Origin: Paraclostridium tenue
GTDB taxonomy: Bacteria; Bacillota; Clostridia; Peptostreptococcales; Peptostreptococcaceae
DNA length: 64,000 bases
Assembly: GCF_015668515.1 (NCBI RefSeq)
Contig: NZ_JADPFO010000001.1
Coordinates: 1,080,823 to 1,144,822, forward strand
Reading direction: 5' to 3'
The position numbers and the translations under genes are program-made. The notes under the pieces were generated by a model, which was given only the letters and a program-made list of their open reading frames with translations, searched no databases and was not told where the DNA came from. Below, piece by piece: positions 25,950 to 34,119 of the stretch. How positions within the stretch are numbered: the stretch's first letter is position 1; the number at the start of each line of letters is the position of its first letter.

Positions 25950-27326
25950 CTATAAGTAGAAATCTCTTTCTCCTTTTTTCATTTTTTCCATACTTTCTTT
26001 AGTGTATGTTTTTAAATCTTCTCTTTGAATTTTTTCTGTTTCATTTTTTATTACTTCTTGAGCTTTGTTGTATAATTCTTTATCTCCATAATCTAGAGTA
26101 AATTCATGTAATGTCATAAGCGCATTTGGCTCACAAACATATTTTATATTACCAGATTTAGCAAGTTGCATAAATCTATCTCCAGTTCTTCCTTTTCTAT
26201 AACAAGCTGTACAGTAACTTGGTATATATCCATCATCTAATAACTCTTTTAAAATCTCTATAGGACTTCTTTCATCACTAGTTTTAAATTGTTTACTTTC
26301 ATTTCCTGCTTCTCTTTCTTTATATCCTCCAACACCAGTTGATGATCCTGCTGATATTTGACTTACTCCATATTTTAATAATTCTTTTCTCATAGCTGGT
26401 GTTTCTCTAGTTGATAAGATAAGCCCTGTAAATGGTACAGCAATTCTTAAAATTGCTACTATCTTTTTAAACATTTTATCATCTAATAAATGTGGATAGT
26501 TTTCTAAAGTTACGCCTGTTGCAGGTTGAAGTCTTGGAACTGATATTGTATGGAATCCCACTCCATATTTTTCTTCTAAATGAGCATTATGCATCATAAG
26601 ACCTAAAACTTCAAATCTAGGATCGGCTAATCCAAATAAAACTCCCGCTCCAACGTCATCAATTCCAGCTTCCATAGCTCTATCAAAAGCAGTTAAATGA
26701 TATTCATAATCTCCTTTTAGTGATTTTGGATGCATTTTTTCATAAGTTGGTTTATGATAAGTTTCTTGGAATAATATATAAGTTCCTATTCCTTTTTCAT
26801 GTAATTTTTTATAATTTTCAACTGTTGTTGCAGCTATATTTACATTAACTCTTCTTATTTCTCCATTAGCATTTTGAGTTTTATATATAGTATCTAAACA
26901 TTCTAAAACATAATCTATAGGAGCATTGCTTGGGTCTTCTCCAAGTTCAAGTGCTAATCTCTTATGTCCCATTTGCTCTAGTATTCTAACTTCTTCTGCT
27001 ACTTCTTCCATTGTTAATCTTCTTCTACAGAAGTTATTATCTCTTCTATATCCGCAGTAAACACAGTTGTTTACACAGTAATCACTTACATAAAGTGGTG
27101 CAAATACAACTATTCTTTTTCCATATATATCTCTTTTTATTTCACCTGCTAAAGAATATATTTCTTCTAAATCTTTTTCATCTTCTGCTTGTAATAATAT
27201 AGCTATATCTTTATATGATAATCCTTCTTTTTTCTTTGCTCTATTTAAAACTTCTTTTATTTCTTCATTTGAAGGATTTTTTGTTTCTTCTAAAATATTA
27301 TATATTTCTTCATGATTTATAAACAT
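25950..27326 (-). CDS. hydG: [FeFe] hydrogenase maturase HydG (tyrosine lyase)
   Basis: A 458-aa radical SAM enzyme related to ThiH. The SAM cluster motif CVNNCVYCGYRR (CxxxCxxC) lies near residue 90. The C-terminal auxiliary cluster motif CTACYRKGRTGD...C, which separates HydG from ThiH, is near residue 380. HydG cleaves tyrosine to give the CO and CN ligands of the H-cluster in an Fe(CO)2(CN)-cysteine synthon. The start ATG 27326 follows AAAGGAG and lies 16 bases after hydE. It belongs to an uninterrupted maturase operon. Confidence 0.97.
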   Translation of the reverse strand: MFINHEEIYNILEETKNPSNEEIKEVLNRAKKKEGLSYKDIAILLQAEDEKDLEEIYSLAGEIKRDIYGKRIVVFAPLYVSDYCVNNCVYCGYRRDNNFCRRRLTMEEVAEEVRILEQMGHKRLALELGEDPSNAPIDYVLECLDTIYKTQNANGEIRRVNVNIAATTVENYKKLHEKGIGTYILFQETYHKPTYEKMHPKSLKGDYEYHLTAFDRAMEAGIDDVGAGVLFGLADPRFEVLGLMMHNAHLEEKYGVGFHTISVPRLQPATGVTLENYPHLLDDKMFKKIVAILRIAVPFTGLILSTRETPAMRKELLKYGVSQISAGSSTGVGGYKEREAGNESKQFKTSDERSPIEILKELLDDGYIPSYCTACYRKGRTGDRFMQLAKSGNIKYVCEPNALMTLHEFTLDYGDKELYNKAQEVIKNETEKIQREDLKTYTKESMEKMKKGERDFYL

Positions 27327-27342
27327 AACTTAATCTCCTTTA

Positions 27343-28392
27343 TTATTTTCTAAACTCAGGATTATCTCCTCTACTTACTTCTACTTCATATCCTGCTTCA
27401 TTTATCTTTTGTTCTATCATAGTTCTATACTCTGCATCTTCATCTAATATATATGCTTTATTATCATATAGAGAATATTTTTTTCTAACTGACATTGGCG
27501 ATAAATTCGGCATTATGACATTTCCTCCAGCTTTTAACCCTTCTTCTCTTCCTTTTGGGTCTATACTTGAAAGTGCAGTTGTAGCTGGTAGCAATACTTT
27601 TGGAAGTAATAATCTAACAATAGCCAAACATATAACTGTTTTTTCTAAACTACCGTGTTCATAATTTCTAAGAGGTGTATCTTTATGAGGTATAAAAGGA
27701 CCTATTCCACACATTGCAGGCTCAAATTCTTTAACGAACCTTAAATCATTAACTAAATCTTCATTAGTTTGTCCTGGTATACCTACCATAAATCCAGCAC
27801 CTGATTGATATCCTATGTCTTTTAAATTCTTTAAGCAGTTTCTTCTTTTTTCAAAAGGCTCACCTGGGTGTATACTTTCATAAAGTTCTTTACTAGCACT
27901 TTCATGTCTTAGTAAATATCTATCTGCTCCTGCATCATACATTTTTTTATAAGAATCATAACTTCTTTCTCCTAGTGAAAGAGTTATTGCATTATCTGGA
28001 AACTCACTTTTGATGGCTTTAATTATCTCTACCATCTTATCATCTGTAAAGTATTCATCTTCACCACCTTGTAATACAAAAGTTTTATATCCTAGCTTAT
28101 CACCTTTTCTAACACACTCTAGTATTTCATCTAGTGTTAGTCTGTATCTATCTGCATTTTTATTGTGTCGTCTAAGTCCACAGTACAAACAATTCTTTTT
28201 ACAAAAACTTGTAAGCTCTATAAGACCTCTCATATAAACTTTATTTTTATAATATTTTTTTCTGGTTTCATTAGCTCTTTTAATTAATAATTCTTTTGAA
28301 TTTTCATCTATATTGTCTAATAAATACAATAATTCTTCCTTACTTGCATCATTTGTTTTATATAATTTTTCTATAATATTTATAACATCCAT
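27343..28392 (-). CDS. hydE: [FeFe] hydrogenase maturase HydE
   Basis: A 349-aa radical SAM protein. The N-terminal CKKNCLYCGLRRHN gives the SAM cluster, GGEDEYFTDD lies in the barrel, and YESIHPGEPFEKR is typical of HydE, distinguishing it from biotin synthase-like relatives. HydE acts on the HydG-derived Fe synthon during assembly of the diiron subcluster. First gene of hydEGF; GAGGTGAATAT precedes ATG 28392. The upstream 220 bases contain two striking hairpins but no gene. Confidence 0.95.
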   Translation of the reverse strand: MDVINIIEKLYKTNDASKEELLYLLDNIDENSKELLIKRANETRKKYYKNKVYMRGLIELTSFCKKNCLYCGLRRHNKNADRYRLTLDEILECVRKGDKLGYKTFVLQGGEDEYFTDDKMVEIIKAIKSEFPDNAITLSLGERSYDSYKKMYDAGADRYLLRHESASKELYESIHPGEPFEKRRNCLKNLKDIGYQSGAGFMVGIPGQTNEDLVNDLRFVKEFEPAMCGIGPFIPHKDTPLRNYEHGSLEKTVICLAIVRLLLPKVLLPATTALSSIDPKGREEGLKAGGNVIMPNLSPMSVRKKYSLYDNKAYILDEDAEYRTMIEQKINEAGYEVEVSRGDNPEFRK

Positions 28393-28431
28393 ATATTCAC
28401 CTCGATTTTAATGGTTGTATAATTAATACCC

Positions 28432-28467
28432 AAATATAATATTTAAAATATTTTAAATATTATATTT
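28432..28467. repeat. 36-bp perfect AT-only palindrome upstream of hydE
   Basis: Positions 28432-28449 are the exact reverse complement of 28450-28467, composed only of A and T. It lies 40-75 bases before the hydE start, where an operator or promoter melting region would be. It is too AT-rich for a convincing terminator. Confidence 0.7.
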
Positions 28468-28543
28468 GATTATTAATTTTTAATAATAATTAAATTTATT
28501 CATCTTTATATATTTTTATTAATGAAATAGATTTTTATTATCT

Positions 28544-28594
28544 AAGGTAAAGTAGTTATAACATTTTTTGTAAATATTATAACTACTTTACCTT
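28544..28594 (-). terminator. 18-bp stem after the hydrogenase gene
   Basis: AAGGTAAAGTAGTTATAA pairs perfectly with 28577-28594 around a 15-base loop, 20 bases after the hydA stop. It has no clean T-tract on the minus strand, so it may act as a partial terminator or mRNA stabiliser between hydA and hydE. Confidence 0.6.
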
Positions 28595-28613
28595 TAGATT
28601 AAATAAGCATATC

Positions 28614-30014
28614 TTAACCTATATCACTTAAATTACTATCTTTATCTAGTCCTAACATATCATGTTTAGATTCAAAACTAGTATGTAAAAGCTCATGTGA
28701 TAAATGAGATAACGGTTCTTTAAAGAATTCTTTATATACATTTATTACATCTGGGTTTTCATAACTACATTTTATTTTTATAGTTTTATCTTTATCGTAT
28801 AATCCTTCTATACGTTTTAATCTCATTTCATTTGTAATTCTAGCTTTCATTTTAGGTTGTCCAGCTCCACCTATACATCCACCTTTACAAGTCATCACTT
28901 CAACAAAGTCATATTCAACTTCTCCTGCTTTTAGCTTTTCTATTAAAGTTCTAGCATTTGCAGTTTCTTGTACAGCTGCTAATCTAAGAGTTTTATCTCC
29001 TATAGTAACAGTAGCTTCTTTAACTCCTTCAAGTCCTCTAACTGGAGTAAAGTGTAAAAACTCTTTATGTGGATTTTCATGAGTTAGTATATTGTATACA
29101 GTTCTAACCGCAGCTTCCATAACTCCACCACTATTACCAAAGATTAAACCAGCTCCACTTCCAAGACCTAATATATTATCAAATTTTGAACCTTCTAAAG
29201 CATCAAAATCTATGTTTTCTTCTCTTAACCATTTAGCAAGTTCTTTAGTTGTTAATATTATGTCATTATCTCTCATATCTTCAACATTATTAAATTTAGC
29301 TGAACTGTTCATTTCAGGTCTAAGTATTTCATATTTTTTAGAAGTACATGGTGTTATAGTAACATTTACTATTTTTGATGGATCTATATTAGCTTTTTTT
29401 GCAAAATATGTTTTTATAACAGTACCTTGTATACCTATTGGACTTTTAGTTGTAGATAAGTTTGGTATTAATTCTGGGTAGAATGTTTCTGCAAACTTAA
29501 CCCAAGAAGGACAACAGCTTGTAAACTGTGGTAATTTGCTATTACCATTTATAATACGACTTACTAATTCACTAGCTTCTTCCATTATTGTCATATCAGC
29601 ACCAAAAGTTACATCAAATACATAATCTCCACCAAGCTCTCTTAAAGATTGCACCATTTTGTCTTCAACATATGAACCTTCTTCCATGTTAAATTCTTCA
29701 CCAAGTGCTACACGAACAGCTGGTGCAGTACTAAATACTACAATTTTGTCAGGATCATTTATAGCTTCTTTAACTCTGTCTATATCTTCAACTTGTGTTA
29801 TAGCTTTTTTAGGACATGCTTGCACACATTGCCCACAATTTATACATATTGCTATATCTCCAGTTTTTTCTAAATCAAAGTAGCCTGCAACTCCTATTTC
29901 ATTTGCACAAACCCTCTTACATAATCCACATTTTATACATTTGTCATAATCTATTTGTATAGATGGATTATCTAACTCTACTGGGACTACCTTTTCTGTA
30001 AATAAGTGTTTCAT
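28614..30014 (-). CDS. hydA: [FeFe] hydrogenase, two-cluster form
   Basis: A 466-aa monomeric [FeFe] hydrogenase. The N-terminal ferredoxin domain has two [4Fe-4S] sites (Cys 26/29/32/36 and 57/60/63/67). The H-cluster domain follows: L1 FTSCCPSW (165-171), L2 TPCTSKKYE (221-229) and L3 EVMTCKGGCIGGAGQP (372-387). All four cluster Cys are present. L2 begins Thr-Pro-Cys instead of the usual Met-Pro-Cys, and L3 has GAGQP rather than GGGQP, so the second sphere of the H-cluster is altered, as in the 'group B' type clostridial enzymes. A short C-terminal extension (ELLHTSFESKHDMLG) follows the small-subunit-like segment. It lies on the same strand as and just upstream of hydEGF. It produces or consumes H2 with ferredoxin; the direction is unproven. 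Confidence 0.95.
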   Translation of the reverse strand: MKHLFTEKVVPVELDNPSIQIDYDKCIKCGLCKRVCANEIGVAGYFDLEKTGDIAICINCGQCVQACPKKAITQVEDIDRVKEAINDPDKIVVFSTAPAVRVALGEEFNMEEGSYVEDKMVQSLRELGGDYVFDVTFGADMTIMEEASELVSRIINGNSKLPQFTSCCPSWVKFAETFYPELIPNLSTTKSPIGIQGTVIKTYFAKKANIDPSKIVNVTITPCTSKKYEILRPEMNSSAKFNNVEDMRDNDIILTTKELAKWLREENIDFDALEGSKFDNILGLGSGAGLIFGNSGGVMEAAVRTVYNILTHENPHKEFLHFTPVRGLEGVKEATVTIGDKTLRLAAVQETANARTLIEKLKAGEVEYDFVEVMTCKGGCIGGAGQPKMKARITNEMRLKRIEGLYDKDKTIKIKCSYENPDVINVYKEFFKEPLSHLSHELLHTSFESKHDMLGLDKDSNLSDIG

Positions 30015-30157
30015 GTTAATTGCTCCTTTATTGTGATTTAATTCATAAAGTATTAAAGAAACATTTAATTGTAATTTTCGACAATCAAACGCTTAATATG
30101 CTTATACCCATTTTTTTAACTTTGTATCATATTTTAAACATTATTTTTTATAAAAAA

Positions 30158-30195
30158 ATACCGCTTACTCCTAAACTCATTGGAATAAGCGGTAT
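30158..30195 (-). terminator. Terminator of the BFD-like gene
   Basis: ATACCGCTTA / TAAGCGGTAT stem, with A/T-rich tail TATTTTTTT on the minus strand, downstream of the 58-aa gene that stops at 30216. Confidence 0.88.
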
Positions 30196-30215
30196 CCTTA
30201 AATATAATTTTTTTA

Positions 30216-30392
30216 TTATTTATTTTCTTCTATTAATTTTTCTATAGTTTCTCTACATCTTGCACCTTGACATGGTCCTGTTGTTGCTCCTGTTGCATCT
30301 TTAACTTTTTCTACAGTATTTGCTCCATTTTTTATAGCATCTACTATAGTTTCTTTTGTTATTCCTTTACATAAACATACTTTCTCTGACAT
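30216..30392 (-). CDS. BFD-like [2Fe-2S] small protein (found by intergenic reading)
   Basis: A 58-aa protein with the bacterioferritin-associated-ferredoxin (BFD) pattern. CLCKGIT at the N-terminus provides Cys6 and Cys8, and GPCQGARCRETI near the C-terminus provides Cys41 and Cys46; together these are the four ligands of a [2Fe-2S] cluster. The helical spacer ETIVDAIKNGANTVEKVKDA between them is typical of the Fer2_BFD fold. GGAGG is well spaced before ATG 30392, and a strong terminator follows. It stands alone upstream of hydA, on the same strand. It may be an electron carrier or iron-handling partner; a link to the hydrogenase is only positional. Confidence 0.85.
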   Translation of the reverse strand: MSEKVCLCKGITKETIVDAIKNGANTVEKVKDATGATTGPCQGARCRETIEKLIEENK

Positions 30393-30560
30393 AATAAACC
30401 TCCTACTAAATATGTATCATATTTTCCTTTTTTATATTATACCCAATTATTTTAACTTTAAATATTTTTATATTATAAAAATTAATAAAGTATGAACATA
30501 TTTACTATAAGTTTCATAATTTACTATAAGTTAAAGTTTGTAAATAAGGGGGAAATATAT

Positions 30561-31175
30561 ATGGATTGCTTTAAAACTAAGGAAGGTAATTCTATAGTTA
30601 GAGTTTTTCATGCATCACCTAATGCACCAACAGTTGATATTTATATAAATGGGGATATTTTCGCACCAGAACTAGGTTTTACAGGTATGTCTGATTATTC
30701 ATATCTTGAGGAAGGAATGCATACAATAGAAATTCGTTCTATGGGAGATTCTACTACAACTATACTAACTAAAATGATAGACGTTCCTGATGATAGAATA
30801 TTTACTATAGCTATTGTTGGCAATTTAGATAATTTAGAATTTATACTAATAGAAGATGATATAGATGAAATTCCTTCTCCTAAAGAATCTACTGTTAGAG
30901 CAATTCATTTATCTCCTGATTCACCTAATGTTAATGTATTTGCTAATGGAAATTCTTTATTTGAGAATTTAGAGTTTAAAGGAAATTCAGATTATACTAA
31001 AGTTCCTTCTGGTGCTTATTCTATGGATGTTACTTCAAGTAATACAGGAGATATAGTTTTATCAGGAAACTTAAACCTTAAAGCTAATAGAATATATACA
31101 ATATATGTTATAGGTAATCCACCTAGCTTAGGTTTAATTCAATCAGTAGATGTAAATTCTTATCTTTGTAGATGA
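30561..31175 (+). CDS. DUF4397-domain protein (two repeats)
   Basis: A 204-aa protein built of two DUF4397 repeats. One begins VRVFHASPNAPTVDIYING and the other VRAIHLSPDSPNVNVFANG; each is about 90 residues with a beta-rich pattern. DUF4397 proteins are often surface or secreted with Ig-like folds, but this one has no signal peptide at the chosen start. The frame extends 23 codons upstream as a hydrophobic stretch, but GGGGGAAATATAT places the start at ATG 30561. The hydrophobic upstream extension would give a poor signal. The function is unknown. It is a single-gene unit. Confidence 0.8.
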   Translation: MDCFKTKEGNSIVRVFHASPNAPTVDIYINGDIFAPELGFTGMSDYSYLEEGMHTIEIRSMGDSTTTILTKMIDVPDDRIFTIAIVGNLDNLEFILIEDDIDEIPSPKESTVRAIHLSPDSPNVNVFANGNSLFENLEFKGNSDYTKVPSGAYSMDVTSSNTGDIVLSGNLNLKANRIYTIYVIGNPPSLGLIQSVDVNSYLCR

Positions 31176-31203
31176 TAAAAAGGGTATCAATCCCCTTTTT
31201 ATC
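31174..31203. terminator. Bidirectional terminator
   Basis: GATAAAAAGGG / CCCCTTTTTATC hairpin between convergent genes ending at 31175 (+) and 31199 (-). Confidence 0.85.
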
Positions 31204-31693
31204 TTAAACTTTTAATTACTAAGTTAATTAATTCTATAATATTTTTAGATATATATAAATCTTGTTTTGAAGCCCAAATTAAGTATATTTTTAATTCTTC
31301 CCATTTTAAATTTTTATCTATATTTACTTTATATATATTATAGATTTCATTTATTTTATCTAAAACTTCATGTTTTTTATCTTCACTCATATTTTTATTC
31401 TGTAACAAAATTTCTTCTATATTTTTTATAAAACTATCTATGGTAATACTATTATATATATACTCATTTATTATTTCATCTCTTTTAACTATAAGTTTAT
31501 CAGTTATATTTTCAAGATCTTTTTTACTATAGTTCCATACTCTATCATTTTCTATAGCTATATTATCTATTTTGTCATTATACTTATCAATAATTTCCTC
31601 TAGTACTATAACTATTTCTAAGTAATTATTCATTCTTAAGACTTCTTCACATCTTTTTATATCTGAATTTAGATTTATTAATAATTCACTCAA
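31199..31693 (-). CDS. Helical hypothetical protein
   Basis: A 164-aa, mostly alpha-helical, acidic protein that I do not recognise. It has a Leu/Ile heptad-like pattern (IVLEEIIDKYNDKIDNIAI...) and a Trp-containing central helix (WNYSKKDLENI), suggesting a helical bundle or coiled coil. There is no membrane segment. The likely start is TTG 31693, with GAAGGAA upstream. It is a single unit, convergent with the DUF4397 gene. Confidence 0.55.
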   Translation of the reverse strand: MSELLINLNSDIKRCEEVLRMNNYLEIVIVLEEIIDKYNDKIDNIAIENDRVWNYSKKDLENITDKLIVKRDEIINEYIYNSITIDSFIKNIEEILLQNKNMSEDKKHEVLDKINEIYNIYKVNIDKNLKWEELKIYLIWASKQDLYISKNIIELINLVIKSLR

Positions 31694-31803
31694 ATTTTTT
31701 CCTTCTTTCTACATAGAATTTAATTTATATTATATCATTATTATAGTTTTAATTATTAAGTTATATTAATATTATATTAATGATTATTTTAAGGGGGATT
31801 TAT

Positions 31804-32616
31804 ATGAGTAAATGTAAATTAGCTGTTATACAAATGCATATAGAAGATAAAAAATCTACAAATCTCAAAACTTTAAATAGTATTTTACATAATGCTTTAA
31901 AAGAAGATGTAGATATGGTTTTATTGCCTGAAATGTTTTGCTGTCCTTATGTTACAAGTAAATTTCCTTTATATGCTGAGCCTGAAGGTGGAAATACTTA
32001 TAGATACTTATCTAATTTAGCAAAAGTTAATAATATATATTTAGTTGCTGGATCTATGCCTGAAATTGATTTAGATGGAAAAATTTATAATACTTCTTAT
32101 GTATTTGATAGAAATGGAGATTTGATTGGAAAGCATAGAAAAATACATCTATTTGATATGCAAATAGGAGATACTTATGTAAATGAATCTAATACTGTTA
32201 GTCCTGGTGAAAATATAACTGTATTTGATACTGAATTTGGAAGATTTGGTTTATGTATTTGCTATGATTTAAGATTTCCTGAAATATTTCGTATGATGGT
32301 AGACAGTGGTGCTAAAGCTATCATGGTTCCTGCTGCTTTTAATATGAAAACAGGTCCTTCTCACTGGGAATTATTATTTAGATGTAGGGCTGTTGATAAT
32401 CAGGTTTATACTATAGGCTGTGCTCCTTCTACAAACTACAATGATACGTATATATCCTATGGAAATTCTATAGCTGTTTCACCTTGGGGAGACATTATTA
32501 ATAAGTTAAATGGTGATGAAGGTTATTTTGTTTGTTATATAGACTTTGAATATATAAATAATTTAAGAAAGGAACTTCCTTTACTTGAACATAGAAGATG
32601 CAATTTATATAAATAA
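31804..32616 (+). CDS. Nitrilase-superfamily amidohydrolase (omega-amidase/Nit2-like)
   Basis: A 270-aa carbon-nitrogen hydrolase with the complete Glu-Lys-Cys triad: Glu in LLPEMFC, Lys in GKHRKIHLFD and Cys in GLCICYDLRFPE. The DMQIGDTYVNES and HWELLFRCRAVDNQVY segments resemble the Nit2/omega-amidase branch, which hydrolyses alpha-ketoglutaramate and alpha-ketosuccinamate. N-carbamoyl-amino-acid or other amides are possible. Eight upstream codons overlap the GGGGG site, so ATG 31804 is taken. It is monocistronic, facing a cupin gene across a shared terminator. Confidence 0.88.
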   Translation: MSKCKLAVIQMHIEDKKSTNLKTLNSILHNALKEDVDMVLLPEMFCCPYVTSKFPLYAEPEGGNTYRYLSNLAKVNNIYLVAGSMPEIDLDGKIYNTSYVFDRNGDLIGKHRKIHLFDMQIGDTYVNESNTVSPGENITVFDTEFGRFGLCICYDLRFPEIFRMMVDSGAKAIMVPAAFNMKTGPSHWELLFRCRAVDNQVYTIGCAPSTNYNDTYISYGNSIAVSPWGDIINKLNGDEGYFVCYIDFEYINNLRKELPLLEHRRCNLYK

Positions 32617-32650
32617 AAACTACTTAAAATTTTGATTTTAAGTAGTTTTT
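32615..32650. terminator. Bidirectional terminator
   Basis: AAAAACTACTTAAAAT with its perfect complement and a TTTG loop, between convergent genes ending at 32616 (+) and 32661 (-). Confidence 0.9.
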
Positions 32651-32660
32651 ATTTTAATTT

Positions 32661-33005
32661 TTAATTTTCTTTATACTCTGCTCCAGCACCTACTTTAGTT
32701 ACTTGAACTGCAATCATTTCACTATCTCCATTAGTTATTTCATGCCATTGCCCAGCCTTTACAAATACGCTATTTCCTACAGTAACATCAGTAACATCAT
32801 CTTCCACAGTCATTTTTCCACTGCCTTTAAAAAAGAAAAATATTTGCTCTCCATGTGGATGTCTATGAGCTTTTAATACTTGAAAAGGTTTAAAAAAGTA
32901 AACTTCAGATGTTATATCTTCACCTTCAAATACTGGTATTTTAGGTACAACATTATCATTGTACTCTTCTAAACTTCCATCTAAAAAATGTTTTTTATTT
33001 TCCAT
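32661..33005 (-). CDS. Single-domain cupin protein
   Basis: A 114-aa small cupin. The metal-binding motif 1 is HRHPHGEQIFFFFKGSG (three His and a Glu) and motif 2 ends in VKAGQWHEITNG with the fourth His. The protein is therefore a one-barrel, probably dimeric, metal-dependent cupin such as an isomerase, dioxygenase or sensor; the substrate is unknown. The start ATG 33005 is preceded by AAAGGAGG; an upstream in-frame ATG is rejected. It sits divergent from the GntR/RCK_C regulator, so it may share that control region. Confidence 0.85.
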   Translation of the reverse strand: MENKKHFLDGSLEEYNDNVVPKIPVFEGEDITSEVYFFKPFQVLKAHRHPHGEQIFFFFKGSGKMTVEDDVTDVTVGNSVFVKAGQWHEITNGDSEMIAVQVTKVGAGAEYKEN

Positions 33006-33167
33006 ACAAAAACCTCCTTTATATATCATAATCTTATTTATATTTCCTTTTTTAGTGATATAATATTCATTAGATAATATTTGTTAAATTAGTGTAAACA
33101 CCTATTTAAAGTAAAAATAAAATATTTAAATATTTTAATATATTTATTGAAATTTTTTGGAGGAATT

Positions 33168-33806
33168 ATGGAAAAATCACATACTATGCCTATATATCAA
33201 AAAATTGCTCTTGATATAGCTAATAATATATATGTTGGGAATATAGCTGAAGGCACTACACTTCGTGGTCGTTCAGCTCTTGCTGCTAAATATAATGTTT
33301 CACCTGAAACTATCAGACGTTCTGTAAAACTTCTTGAAGATATTCAAGTTGTTCAAAGCATTAAAGGAAAAGGTATAATTGTTTTATCTTCTAGTAATGC
33401 TGAGTCTTTTTTAAAAAAATACCAAAATATAACTAATATATCTTCTTATAGGTCTGATTTATCTTTTCTTCTTAACAGTAGAGCTAAGTTAGAAGCTCAA
33501 ATATTGGAAACTATGAACAAGATAGTAGATTACTCAAGTAGATTATCTACCATCAATCCACTAGTTCCTTTTGAATTTGAAATAAAATCTAATTGTAAGT
33601 TTATTGGTATGACTGCTGGGCAAACTAATTTTTGGCAAAATACTGGTGGTACTATAGTTGCAGTTAAACGTAATGGTGAACTTATACTTTCCCCTGGACC
33701 TTATATTGAGTTTATAGAAAATGATGTTCTTATGGTTATTGGAGATGTTAATATACATACTTCTGTTCCAATGTTTTTATATGGAGATGAAGAATATAAA
33801 GATTAA
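33168..33806 (+). CDS. BusR-like GntR/RCK_C transcription regulator
   Basis: A 212-aa regulator combining an N-terminal GntR winged helix (IYQKIALDIANNIYVGNI...LAAKYNVSPETIRRSVKLLE) with a central helical linker and a C-terminal RCK_C/TrkA_C domain from about residue 130 (ISLP-like fold around PGPYIEFIENDVLMVIGD). This is the architecture of BusR, the c-di-AMP-binding repressor of osmolyte uptake in lactic acid bacteria. In support, a BCCT betaine/choline-type transporter lies 300 bases downstream. The c-di-AMP binding is inferred by homology. It starts at ATG 33168 behind GGAGGAATT. It may also control the divergent cupin. Confidence 0.83.
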   Translation: MEKSHTMPIYQKIALDIANNIYVGNIAEGTTLRGRSALAAKYNVSPETIRRSVKLLEDIQVVQSIKGKGIIVLSSSNAESFLKKYQNITNISSYRSDLSFLLNSRAKLEAQILETMNKIVDYSSRLSTINPLVPFEFEIKSNCKFIGMTAGQTNFWQNTGGTIVAVKRNGELILSPGPYIEFIENDVLMVIGDVNIHTSVPMFLYGDEEYKD

Positions 33807-33874
33807 TTAAAAATTTACTTTAATAACTACTTAATTTCAAAATATATAAGAAAAAAAAGGGGGGGATATTTTTT

Positions 33875-34060
33875 ATGTATACATACATTTATGTTAAGTC
33901 AAAGGCTAGTTCAGTTTTTAGAATCTCTGACCATAGAGAATTAATAGATAAGTATAGTAGAGAAGGTTGGAGATTTGTTAGTGCTATTCCAAGTGATTTT
34001 GAACTTAATGGAAAGATAAATGAATTTGACTTAGTCTTTGAGAAAAAAGTTAAAAAATAA
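33875..34060 (+). CDS. DUF4177-domain small protein
   Basis: A 61-aa protein with the typical DUF4177 beginning (tYiYVKSKASSVF) and the core REGWRFVSAIPSDFELNGKINEFDLVFEK. The family is small, beta-rich and of unknown function. The gene starts at ATG 33875 after a strong GGGGGGG ribosome site and lies 68 bases after the BusR-like regulator on the same strand, so it is probably co-transcribed with it. A terminator follows. Confidence 0.8.
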   Translation: MYTYIYVKSKASSVFRISDHRELIDKYSREGWRFVSAIPSDFELNGKINEFDLVFEKKVKK

Positions 34061-34082
34061 TATTTTTATAAATTTAATAAAC

Positions 34083-34116
34083 AAAAAGAGTATCTTAAAT
34101 TTAAGATACTCTTTTT
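34083..34116. terminator. Bidirectional terminator
   Basis: AAAAAGAGTATCTTAA / TTAAGATACTCTTTTT with a short ATT-type loop, between convergent DUF4177 and BCCT genes. Confidence 0.9.
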
Positions 34117-34119
34117 ATA

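Noticed and set aside
29092-29481. 129-aa plus-strand frame opposite the hydrogenase
   Set aside because: Antisense to the conserved H-cluster domain; no ribosome site and no recognisable motif.
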